Shown: positions 1 through 5,780 of the stretch, piece after piece
How positions within the stretch are numbered: the first letter of the stretch is position 1
How the letters are laid out: the number at the start of each line of letters is the position of its first letter
Source of the DNA: CAXMNX01 sp051009475
GTDB lineage: Bacteria; Pseudomonadota; Alphaproteobacteria; Rhodobacterales; Rhodobacteraceae
Assembly (NCBI GenBank): GCA_051009475.1
Contig: JBPCWO010000157.1
Location: 1-5,780 of the forward strand
Length of the DNA stretch: 5,780 bases
Direction of reading: 5' to 3'
Notes under the pieces: generated by a model
Databases searched by the model: none
The model's input: the letters and a program-made list of their open reading frames with translations, nothing else
Told to the model about the DNA's origin: nothing
Program-made: the position numbers and the translations under genes

Positions 1-1416
1 GTCCGCGAGATGATCGACAGGATGGGGATCGAGTATCTCTATCTGCAATTCGTTTCTGTGACCGGCAAGATTATGGGCAAGGGCATCCCGGCCGACCATT
101 GGGAAACCGTGGCCAAAAAGGGCTTTCAGCTCGTTTACGGCGCGACCATGAACCTTTTCACCGATCGCGCTGGCAACTATCTGGGATATGGCCCGGAAGC
201 CGCCGAACTGGTTGGCATTCCTGAGCCTGAAACATTCATGCAACTGCCTTGGGCGCCGCAGATTGGTCGGATGTATTCGACGCTGTTCAGAAATCGCGAA
301 GAAAAAGAAAACCCGGGCGGCTATCTGACGTCTGACGGGCGCGGTAATTTGCGCCGGATGCACGAAGACTTTGAGAAGAAGCACGGAACCCGCCTGCGGA
401 TTGGGACCGAGCCAGAGATGATGTGGCTGAAGTTTGATGAGAACGGTAAGCCGAAGGACGGCTATTCCAAGCCCTATTGCTATCACATCGACCAATTTGA
501 ATCGCTGCGTCCGGTGTCGATGCAGGTGATCCGCTATGCCCGCAAAATGGGCCTGGATATGATCCAAGGCGACCACGAGGATGCGCCAGGGCAGTTGGAG
601 TTGAACTGGATGTTCGACGACGTGCTGCGCAATGCGGACCGTCTGACCACGTATCGTCAGATTTGTGCGCAGGTCGCGCGCGAAAACGGTATCTTCGCCT
701 GCTTCATGACCAAACCGTTTGAGGGCGTGTCGGCTTCGGGCTGTCATCACAACATGAGCCTTTGGCGCGGCGGCGATGATGAGCTTGTCAAGTGTGGCAA
801 TGACCCCGACGACCTGCCGGGCATGCCCGACAACTATATGTACGTCAAAGGCGGTGAGAACACCTTCATGCCTGACGACGACGATCCGCAGATGCCGGGC
901 AAGGAAGGGCTCGTTGCGATCGGCGGCGTGGTGCACCACCTGCAGGCATTAACTGCGATCGGGTCGTCCACCGTGAATTCGTATCGCCGACTTTGGGACA
1001 CAGGGTTCTGGGCGCCAGTCTTTGCCGACTGGGGCTTTCAAAACCGCACCACCGGCCTTCGGGTTTCGGCACCGGGTCGGTTTGAATATCGCTCGGTCGA
1101 TTCAATGGTGAACCCGTATCTGATGGGTTCGACCCTGCTGGCCGCTATGGACGATGGCATCGACAACAAACTAGACCCTGGCGAGCCGGAAGAGCGCAAC
1201 ATCTACGAGGCGATCAAGGCCGGAAAACAAGTCAAGAAGCTGCCGATGTCACTGGGCGAAGCTCTGGAACATCTTGAAGGCAGCGAAGTTGTTCGCCGTG
1301 GTCTGCCAGGCGAAATGTATCGTCTGTATCACGAATACAAGCACGACGAATACGCCCGCTTCATGGCGACCGTCACCGAGTGGGACAACGATACGTATAT
1401 GGAGTGCCTGCCCTAA
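1..1416 (+). CDS. Glutamine synthetase family protein, GlnT / gamma-glutamylmethylamide synthetase type (5' partial)
   Basis: Predicted cytoplasmic ATP-dependent ligase joining ammonia or an amine to the gamma-carboxyl of glutamate. Numbering from the ATG at position 10, visible GS motifs are the metal-binding EPE at 134-136, the HEDAPGQLE block at 189-197, KPFEGVSASG at 235-244 followed by CHHN (245-248), NSYRRL at 323-328, NRTTGLRV at 345-352 and the glutamate/arginine block GRFEYRS at 356-362. The C-terminal end (LPMSL...TEWDND) resembles GlnT/GmaS proteins rather than GlnA. The frame is open to base 1 (codons GTC CGC GAG precede the ATG), and the family usually has about a dozen residues before the GIxY motif, which here begins only five residues after that ATG, so the real start probably lies upstream of the window. 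Where GlnA has H-x-H, this protein has H-H-N. Downstream split glutamate synthase genes favour an amine-glutamylation role over bulk ammonia assimilation. The substrate is not determined by the sequence; true glutamine synthesis remains possible. Confidence 0.88.
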   Translation, partial: VREMIDRMGIEYLYLQFVSVTGKIMGKGIPADHWETVAKKGFQLVYGATMNLFTDRAGNYLGYGPEAAELVGIPEPETFMQLPWAPQIGRMYSTLFRNREEKENPGGYLTSDGRGNLRRMHEDFEKKHGTRLRIGTEPEMMWLKFDENGKPKDGYSKPYCYHIDQFESLRPVSMQVIRYARKMGLDMIQGDHEDAPGQLELNWMFDDVLRNADRLTTYRQICAQVARENGIFACFMTKPFEGVSASGCHHNMSLWRGGDDELVKCGNDPDDLPGMPDNYMYVKGGENTFMPDDDDPQMPGKEGLVAIGGVVHHLQALTAIGSSTVNSYRRLWDTGFWAPVFADWGFQNRTTGLRVSAPGRFEYRSVDSMVNPYLMGSTLLAAMDDGIDNKLDPGEPEERNIYEAIKAGKQVKKLPMSLGEALEHLEGSEVVRRGLPGEMYRLYHEYKHDEYARFMATVTEWDNDTYMECLP

Positions 1417-1442
1417 AGGCGCGCCCAAATATCAAGAATAAT

Positions 1443-1465
1443 ACAGGGCGGCAAAAGCGCCTTGT
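1443..1465 (+). other. Intergenic RNA hairpin A
   Basis: Bases 1443-1450 (ACAGGGCG) pair with 1458-1465 (CGCCTTGT) to give an 8-bp stem, including one G-T wobble, around the 7-base loop GCAAAAG. It lies 26 bases after the stop codon of the GS-like gene. No T-run follows, so it is not a standard rho-independent terminator. It could stabilise or mark a processing point in the transcript, or compete with hairpin B. The pairing is read directly from the sequence; any function is inferred. Confidence 0.45.
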
Positions 1466-1490
1466 CACTGAATGTCAGGAGGAGGCGCTT
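1455..1490 (+). promoter_or_regulatory. Alternative hairpin B overlapping the ribosome binding site of the amidotransferase gene
   Basis: Bases 1455-1463 (AAGCGCCTT) can pair with 1482-1490 (GAGGCGCTT), giving eight Watson-Crick pairs plus one G-T pair around an 18-base loop. The 3' arm contains the last four bases of the Shine-Dalgarno sequence of the downstream gene. Its 5' arm shares 1458-1463 with the 3' arm of hairpin A, so the two cannot form together. This is compatible with translational control of the split synthase genes, but short GC-rich pairings can arise by chance. Confidence 0.35.
1477..1485 (+). promoter_or_regulatory. Strong ribosome binding site of the amidotransferase gene
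   Basis: AGGAGGAGG lies 10 bases before the ATG at 1496. It fixes the start so that the protein begins Met-Cys-Gly, as needed to expose an N-terminal catalytic cysteine after Met removal. Confidence 0.85.
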
Positions 1491-1495
1491 CGTAA

Positions 1496-2431
1496 ATGTG
1501 CGGAATTGCTGGAATAATTCATAAGGGCAAGAATTCGAACGTTGGCGGCGAGATGACCGCAATGCTTCAGGCCCTGAAACACCGCGGTCCGGATTCGACC
1601 GGCTACGCGGTTTATGGCGATGCAAGCGACGGTGATTACATCATGCGTCTGAAAATTGCTGAGGCCGAAGATATGGCCCGCGGTCGCGGCATCCACGCGG
1701 TGCTGGACGAGCGGATCGAAAAGGTTGACGAGATCTTGGCCGAGCATGGCGCGACCGTGAAATCCAAGGATCGCGTTCGGCCCTATGCGCTGCGCTATCT
1801 CGTGAGTCATGACGGAGATACCGGCGATATGGCGGCGCACATCGAGGAAATCGAAGACGTCGAGATCCTGTCCATGGGCAACGGCCTTGAGTTGATCAAA
1901 GACTTGGGCGACGCCGCCGAGGTGGCCGAAGCTTATGGTCTGGGCGATTTTGAGGGCACGCATGGCATCGGCCACACCCGCATGGCGACGGAATCGGACG
2001 TCGATATCAAATCGGCGCACCCATACTGGGCGTTCCCTTATAACGACGTCAGCGTCGTTCATAACGGCCAGATCACGAACTATTGGATGATGCGCCGCGA
2101 GATGGAGCGCAAAGGTCATCGGTTCATGTCGAATTGCGACAGCGAGCTCTTGGCCGTCTACACGGCCCACAATCTAGCTAACGGTGTCACCCTTGAAGAA
2201 AGCCTGACTCGGTCGATCCAAGAAATTGACGGCGTGTTCACCTATCTGGTCTGCACCAAAGACCAGCTGGGCATGGCCAAAGACACGATGGCGGCAAAAC
2301 CGCTGGTGCTTTATGAAAGCGACGACCTGATTGCCATGGCCTCGGAAGAGGTCGCAATCCGCGCGATCCTTCCCGAGGAAATTGACACTACCGATCCCTA
2401 CGATGAGGAGGTCCGCGTATGGCAAGCGTGA
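1496..2431 (+). CDS. glxB: Class II glutamine amidotransferase subunit of a split glutamate synthase (GlxB/MgsA-like)
   Basis: Predicted N-terminal-nucleophile glutaminase, 311 residues, corresponding to the amidotransferase domain of glutamate synthase as a separate protein. It starts MCGIAG; Cys2 becomes the nucleophile after Met removal and no propeptide is present. Other active-site elements visible are HRGPDS at about 29-34, HTR with Arg162, the oxyanion pair Asn190-Gly191 in HNGQ, and Asp215 in CDSELL. The 28- and 25-residue spacings between these last elements are close to those of GlmS-type enzymes. Between the nucleophile and Arg162 there are nearly 90 more residues than in GlmS; the overall length is close to that recalled for GlxB/MgsA, so this is probably a family trait. 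The gene overlaps the next one by 13 bases, suggesting coupled translation and a fixed subunit ratio. The best-known role of this architecture is as MgsA of N-methylglutamate synthase; the substrate used here is unproven. Confidence 0.9.
   Translation: MCGIAGIIHKGKNSNVGGEMTAMLQALKHRGPDSTGYAVYGDASDGDYIMRLKIAEAEDMARGRGIHAVLDERIEKVDEILAEHGATVKSKDRVRPYALRYLVSHDGDTGDMAAHIEEIEDVEILSMGNGLELIKDLGDAAEVAEAYGLGDFEGTHGIGHTRMATESDVDIKSAHPYWAFPYNDVSVVHNGQITNYWMMRREMERKGHRFMSNCDSELLAVYTAHNLANGVTLEESLTRSIQEIDGVFTYLVCTKDQLGMAKDTMAAKPLVLYESDDLIAMASEEVAIRAILPEEIDTTDPYDEEVRVWQA
2405..2411 (+). promoter_or_regulatory. Ribosome binding site of the GXGXG subunit gene, inside the preceding gene
   Basis: GAGGAGG lies 7 bases before the ATG at 2419, within the last codons of the amidotransferase gene. 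It supports the start that includes the N-terminal extension of the GXGXG protein and the 13-base overlap at 2419-2431. Confidence 0.8.
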
Positions 2432-3288
2432 GTGATGCCGAACTAAAGGCAATGACGCAGGAAGAGCGTGTAACAGCACTTGGAATGCGGACCGAACAAC
2501 TGACGGGCAAATCGCTTTATCTTGAGTTTGACCCAGACGCGGGCGAGCGGTTCACCTATCCTTGGGCGCCGGATGTTGATTTCAACAAACGGACCGAAGT
2601 GGATTGTGATGGTCTGACGACAACGGAAGTCAATCGCAAAATCCGGGACTTGATGGCCGAAGGCTATGGCACGATCGTGTTACAAAACCCACGCGGCATG
2701 CATTCTCTGGGTGTTGGCATTCTAAGCCGTCTGAACCTGATCATCGAAGGCTCCACCGGCTATTTTGCAATCGGACTGATCGATGGACCGAACGTGCGTG
2801 TCACAGGTCGGGTCGGCTGGTCTTGCGGCGAAAACATGATGTCAGGAACGGTGGTCATCGAAAAGAACGCCGGGTCGACCTTCGGCGCGGCGATCCGTGG
2901 CGGCGACCTGGTCTGCCGCGGCTCGGTCGGCTCGCGCACCGGCATTGACCAAAAGGGCGGCACGATCCTTGTTGGTGGCGACACTGGTGCGCTTTCGGGG
3001 TTCATGATGCAGAGAGGTCGGATGGTTGTGTGCGGCAATGCCGGCAAGAATCTCGGCGACTCGATGTATGACGGCACGATCTATGTTGGCGGCGAGATTC
3101 AGTCGCTCGGCGTCGATGCCGTTCCGGAAGAACTGAGCGATCTCGATAAGGCCTGGCTCACTCGGAAACTGACGCAATACGGTCTGATGCCGGACAAAGG
3201 CGTTGATCATTTCACCAAGATTGTCGCGGGCCGGATGCTCTGGAATTATGACAATCTGGAACCAAACGAGAAGAAACTTATTCTCTAA
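2419..3288 (+). CDS. glxC: GXGXG beta-helix subunit of a split glutamate synthase (GlxC/MgsB-like) with N-terminal extension
   Basis: The protein has 289 residues and matches the C-terminal structural domain of glutamate synthase large subunits, which holds the glutaminase and FMN domains together; in the split enzyme this is a separate non-catalytic subunit. Repeated glycine turns of the right-handed beta-helix run from about residue 95 to 235 (for example VTGRVGW, GGDLVCRGSVG, GGTILVGGDTG, VVCGNAGKNLGDS, GTIYVGGE). A helical tail of about 55 residues follows, including RMLWNYDNLE. The usual start of the family aligns near residue 66, leaving about 64 extra N-terminal residues containing FTYPWAPDVDF. 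That stretch is in frame, has a good ribosome binding site and no signal peptide, so I regard it as real. GlxC/MgsB proteins as I recall them are about 230 residues long. The extension may contact another subunit or the downstream 137-residue protein; this is inference. Confidence 0.87.
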   Translation: MASVSDAELKAMTQEERVTALGMRTEQLTGKSLYLEFDPDAGERFTYPWAPDVDFNKRTEVDCDGLTTTEVNRKIRDLMAEGYGTIVLQNPRGMHSLGVGILSRLNLIIEGSTGYFAIGLIDGPNVRVTGRVGWSCGENMMSGTVVIEKNAGSTFGAAIRGGDLVCRGSVGSRTGIDQKGGTILVGGDTGALSGFMMQRGRMVVCGNAGKNLGDSMYDGTIYVGGEIQSLGVDAVPEELSDLDKAWLTRKLTQYGLMPDKGVDHFTKIVAGRMLWNYDNLEPNEKKLIL

Positions 3289-3294
3289 CGCGCT

Positions 3295-3301
3295 GAAAGG
3301 A
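3295..3301 (+). promoter_or_regulatory. Ribosome binding site of the FMN-domain subunit gene
   Basis: GAAAGGA lies 7 bases before the ATG at 3309, in the 20-base gap after the GXGXG gene. Confidence 0.7.
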
Positions 3302-3308
3302 AAAGAAA

Positions 3309-4673
3309 ATGGCTGACGGAGACATGCCAAAAAAACCCGCTTTGGCGCGGGACGTAAACCGGATTGGGGACAGCTTTATCTTTCCGCCCCATGTCATGGA
3401 TGACATTCACATCAAGTCCGAGCTTGGCCGCTATCGGATGCGCGGCTTCTCGCTTTTCAAGAAAATCCCGCACTGGGACGATCTGACGTTTCTGCCCGGC
3501 ACACTGACGCGTTTCGTGATCGAAGGCTATCGCGAGAAATGTGAAACCAAGACGATCATTGGTCCGCGCGCCAAGGTGCCGCTAGAGTTGGATATCCCGG
3601 TATACGTCACTGGCATGAGTTTTGGTGCCCTGTCTTACGAGGCAAAAACCGCATTGGCTCGCGGGGCGACCATGGCCGGAACAGCGACGTGTTCGGGCGA
3701 GGGCGGGATGCTCCCTGACGAGCGCCGCTATAGCTCAAAATGGTTCTACCAGTGCATTCAGTCGCGTTATGGCTTCAACCCGAACCATCTTGTTCTGGCT
3801 GACGGCTGCGAGTTCTTCATAGGGCAGGGCTGCAAAGTCGGCCTTGGCGGTCACCTAATGGGTCAAAAAGTCACTGACCAGGTTGCAGAGATGCGCTCGC
3901 TACCAGCCGGTATCGACCAGCGGTCGCCGGCACGGCACCCTGACTGGCTCGGCCCGGACGACCTGGCGTTGAAAATCCTTGAGATCCGCGAGGCGACCGA
4001 TGGGCAAATCCCGATCCAGCTGAAGTTGGGCGCATCTCGCGTCTACGACGACGTCCGGATGGCGGTGAAGTGCGATCCGGACTCGATATATATCGACGGC
4101 ATGGAAGGCGGCACTGGGGCTGGTCCTCACCTTGCCACCGAAGACACCGGTGTTCCGGGCATGGCGGCGATCCGTCAGGCGCGAAAAGCGATCGACGATC
4201 TTGGTAAGCGTGGCGAAATCAGTCTCGTTTACGCAGGAGGAATCCGGAACGGCGCTGACGTTGCCAAGGCAATTGCCTTGGGTGCAGACGCCATCGCGCT
4301 TGGTCATTCGGTCATGATGGCGCTGAATTGCAACAAGGACATCCCGGAAGCAAACTTCCCGGAAGAGATCGGCGCCGAGCCGGGCTATTGCTATCACTGC
4401 CACACGGGCCGGTGCCCGGTCGGCGTTGCGACGCAGGACCCAGTTCTGCGCCAGCGTCTAGATCCGGATGCGGCCGCCGAGCGGGTCTATAATTTCCTGC
4501 ACACACTCACGATCGAAGCACAGCTTTTTGCCCGTGCCTGCGGCAAGACGAATCTGCATTCGCTCGAGCCGGAAGATCTGGCCGCACTCACAATGGAAGC
4601 GAGCGCCATGGCCGGTGTTCCGCTTGCCGGCACCAGCCACACGGTTGGTGTCGAAGACTACCACCACCTGTAA
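3309..4673 (+). CDS. glxD: FMN-binding glutamate synthase domain protein, catalytic subunit of split synthase (GlxD/MgsC-like)
   Basis: Predicted TIM-barrel flavoprotein, 454 residues, equivalent to the FMN/iron-sulfur domain of the glutamate synthase large subunit. In N-methylglutamate synthase this subunit carries the FMN chemistry. Visible landmarks are GMSFGALS at 102-109, SGEGGM shortly after, KLGASR at 239-244, the flavin/substrate loop DGMEGGTGAGP at 263-273, YAGGIRNGADVAKAIALGADA from 308 (phosphate-binding end of the barrel) and GRCPVGVATQDP from 367. Cys361, Cys364 and Cys369 form C-x2-C-x4-C, a likely Fe-S ligand set; bacterial GltB as I recall it has C-x5-C-x4-C. There is no pyridine-nucleotide-binding GltD-like gene in the window, so the electron donor, if any, is not visible. 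The 20-base upstream and 15-base downstream gaps indicate one operon. Assignment to the family is firm; the exact substrate (methylamine, another amine or ammonia) is not decided by the sequence. Confidence 0.92.
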   Translation: MADGDMPKKPALARDVNRIGDSFIFPPHVMDDIHIKSELGRYRMRGFSLFKKIPHWDDLTFLPGTLTRFVIEGYREKCETKTIIGPRAKVPLELDIPVYVTGMSFGALSYEAKTALARGATMAGTATCSGEGGMLPDERRYSSKWFYQCIQSRYGFNPNHLVLADGCEFFIGQGCKVGLGGHLMGQKVTDQVAEMRSLPAGIDQRSPARHPDWLGPDDLALKILEIREATDGQIPIQLKLGASRVYDDVRMAVKCDPDSIYIDGMEGGTGAGPHLATEDTGVPGMAAIRQARKAIDDLGKRGEISLVYAGGIRNGADVAKAIALGADAIALGHSVMMALNCNKDIPEANFPEEIGAEPGYCYHCHTGRCPVGVATQDPVLRQRLDPDAAAERVYNFLHTLTIEAQLFARACGKTNLHSLEPEDLAALTMEASAMAGVPLAGTSHTVGVEDYHHL

Positions 4674-4680
4674 GAGAGGA
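4674..4680 (+). promoter_or_regulatory. Ribosome binding site of the 137-residue protein gene
   Basis: GAGAGGA lies 8 bases before the ATG at 4689 and directly after the stop codon of the FMN-subunit gene. It supports the small gene as genuinely translated. Confidence 0.75.
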
Positions 4681-4688
4681 CTTGAGAT

Positions 4689-5102
4689 ATGGCTGGAACA
4701 CAGTATCGCGGGTCCGAAATTACGGACGTCGATCAATTTGTGAAAGATGCGGACGGTCTTGGATCGGAACGCGAAAAAGAGATCGGTCAGCACATTGGCT
4801 ATCGCTACGATGTGAATCTGGTCCCCGACTATGACCGTATTACGCCATTTTTGACGAAATACATGGAGGTCATGGGTTGGGACGATCTGAATTGGCTCGA
4901 AGACATCCACATGGGGTACGAAGAAGGCAAGCCAGCCGTCTTTGACCGCAATAACAACGGCTGGGTAAGGATACCCGACAGTATCGAATTGCCGGACAAC
5001 CAACAGGACCGCGACATGATTGCGCGCGAGCTGTTGTTGAAGTTTCAGATGTCCGACCGCCATCCCCTGGTGACGCTCAGAAAGGCCTACATGAAATTCT
5101 GA
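4689..5102 (+). CDS. Small acidic protein of unknown function in the split-synthase operon
   Basis: I do not recognise this 137-residue protein. It has no signal peptide, no membrane segment and no cysteine, so a soluble cytoplasmic protein without its own Fe-S cluster is expected. It is acidic: 26 Asp/Glu against 17 Lys/Arg. An aromatic-rich middle section contains GWDDLNWLEDIHMGY at 63-77 and NNNGWVRIP at 88-96, and the C-terminal third (107-137) looks helical, ending in LRKAYMKF. The protein is certainly expressed in principle: it has a good ribosome binding site, sits 15 bases after the FMN-subunit gene, and its stop overlaps the start of the amidase gene as TGATG. Its position between synthase subunits and the amidase suggests an accessory subunit, substrate-specificity factor or small pathway enzyme, but nothing in the sequence shows which. 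It is not an obvious sarcosine-oxidase-like delta subunit, since it lacks the zinc-binding cysteines expected there. Confidence 0.8.
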   Translation: MAGTQYRGSEITDVDQFVKDADGLGSEREKEIGQHIGYRYDVNLVPDYDRITPFLTKYMEVMGWDDLNWLEDIHMGYEEGKPAVFDRNNNGWVRIPDSIELPDNQQDRDMIARELLLKFQMSDRHPLVTLRKAYMKF

Positions 5103-5780
5103 TGTCGCGACTGCTCCATATCGCCTGCCTGCAAACCCGGCCAATGCCAGACATGATTTCGGCAATTGCCGAGGCCATGCCGCTAGCCGACGCTGCGGCA
5201 GGCGCAGGTGCGGACATAATCTTTTTGCCGGAGTATTGCGGTGGTCTTGCTTCGGACGGGCAACGCATTCGCCCGCCGTCGGCACCTGAAACATCGCACC
5301 CCGTTCTGGCGGCCTTTCAGACTTTTGCCGCGGAGCGAAGTGTTTGGGTTAACCTTGGCTCCATCGCAGTCGATGGGCCTGAAGGACGGTTCATCAATCG
5401 CGGGTTCATGATCGACGACCGCGGCCATATCGTGGGCCGCTACGATAAGATCCACTTGTTTGACGTCGATCTGGCGGACGGAGCTGTCTATCGGGAAAGC
5501 GATACTGTTGAGCCAGGGACGCGCGCAGTTGTCCACGATACGAAGTTCGGCAAGATAGGCCATACGATCTGCTATGACCTGCGGTTTCCGGGTCTTTTCC
5601 GAGATCTTGCGCAGGCCGGTGCGGAACTGATCTGTTGCCCATCTGCGTTCACCAAAATTACGGGCGAGGCGCATTGGCACGTATTAAATCGCGCCCGGGC
5701 AATTGAAAACACATGCTTTATCGTTTCCGCCTGCGCGATCGGACCGATCCCCGGCGGCGGCGAAAGCTATGGTCATTCAC
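5102..5780 (+). CDS. Carbon-nitrogen hydrolase (nitrilase superfamily, Nit / omega-amidase-like), 3' partial
   Basis: The first 226 residues of a cytoplasmic amidase are present and the frame is still open at the window end; the family is usually 265-290 residues, so most of the protein is here. The nitrilase catalytic triad is complete: Glu44 in FLPEYCGG, Lys116 in RYDKIHLFDVD and Cys157 in TICYDLRFP. The additional conserved glutamate of the family is likely Glu132 in YRESDTVEPG. GEAHW (188-192) and RARAIEN (197-203) are typical of the Nit1/Nit2 branch, which hydrolyses the amide of 2-oxoglutaramate or deaminated glutathione. The start at 5102 shares its A with the stop of the preceding gene (TGATG), and the N-terminus SRLLHIACLQ matches the first beta strand of the family. 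No close Shine-Dalgarno is visible, so translation is probably coupled to the gene before. In this operon a gamma-amide of glutamate, glutaramate or oxoglutaramate is a plausible substrate; this is inferred from context. Confidence 0.9.
   Translation, partial: MSRLLHIACLQTRPMPDMISAIAEAMPLADAAAGAGADIIFLPEYCGGLASDGQRIRPPSAPETSHPVLAAFQTFAAERSVWVNLGSIAVDGPEGRFINRGFMIDDRGHIVGRYDKIHLFDVDLADGAVYRESDTVEPGTRAVVHDTKFGKIGHTICYDLRFPGLFRDLAQAGAELICCPSAFTKITGEAHWHVLNRARAIENTCFIVSACAIGPIPGGGESYGHS

Noticed and set aside
1418..1425. Eight-base palindrome GGCGCGCC just after the GS-like stop codon
   Set aside because: It is short, GC-only and isolated; one arm could join a minor pairing with 1446-1450, but there is no sign of an operator or recombination site.
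1443..1465. Rho-independent terminator after the GS-like gene
   Set aside because: The stem is followed by CACTGAATG, not a T-run, and the downstream genes are functionally linked, so a hairpin with another role is more likely.
1571..1973. Extra segment of nearly 90 residues in the amidotransferase relative to GlmS, considered as an unusual insertion
   Set aside because: The total length fits the GlxB/MgsA family as I recall it, so the insertion is probably normal for glutamate-synthase-type amidotransferases.
1475..2170. Long open frame of 231 codons on the minus strand opposite the amidotransferase gene
   Set aside because: It is antisense to a gene with complete catalytic motifs, and its translation shows no recognisable domain; GC-rich codon bias often leaves the opposite strand open.
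4458..5294. Minus-strand open frame of 278 codons across the end of the FMN subunit, the small gene and the start of the amidase
   Set aside because: It crosses three well-supported plus-strand genes with their own ribosome binding sites or coupling, and its translation resembles no family. It made me doubt the small gene briefly, but the tight spacing and overlap favour the plus strand.
5183..5680. Minus-strand open frame opposite the amidase
   Set aside because: It is antisense to the intact Glu-Lys-Cys catalytic region of the nitrilase family protein and has no recognisable content.

Overview
The window is one tightly packed run of six genes, all on the + strand, both end genes cut by the window edges. 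Coding style (moderately GC-rich, ATG starts, purine-rich ribosome binding sites) and the protein families suggest an alphaproteobacterium, most likely a Rhodobacterales/Roseobacter-type organism. This placement is inferred from recalled family resemblance, not from a search.

Layout: (1) positions 1-1416, a glutamine-synthetase-superfamily enzyme of the GlnT / gamma-glutamylmethylamide synthetase (GmaS) kind, missing a few N-terminal residues; (2) 1496-2431, a class II glutamine amidotransferase (GlxB/MgsA type); (3) 2419-3288, a GXGXG beta-helix protein (GlxC/MgsB type) with an N-terminal extension; (4) 3309-4673, an FMN-binding glutamate synthase domain protein (GlxD/MgsC type); (5) 4689-5102, a 137-residue acidic protein that I do not recognise; (6) 5102-5780, the first 226 residues of a nitrilase-superfamily amidase of the Nit / omega-amidase type.

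Genes 2-4 are the three parts of a glutamate synthase large subunit split into separate polypeptides, the architecture of N-methylglutamate synthase. With gene 1 they form the core of a gamma-glutamyl-amide / N-alkylglutamate pathway: a GS-like ligase couples an amine to glutamate, and the split synthase makes an N-substituted glutamate. No N-methylglutamate dehydrogenase genes are visible here. Instead the unknown small protein and the amidase follow with very tight spacing, so the substrate may not be methylamine.

The genes are joined by a 13-base overlap (2/3), gaps of 20 and 15 bases (3/4, 4/5) and a TGATG stop-start overlap (5/6). The one longer gap (79 bases, 1417-1495) holds two mutually exclusive hairpins, one of which would cover part of the ribosome binding site of gene 2. 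No gene-free stretch exceeds 300 bases. I see no tRNA, rRNA, CRISPR, mobile element or clear rho-independent terminator.
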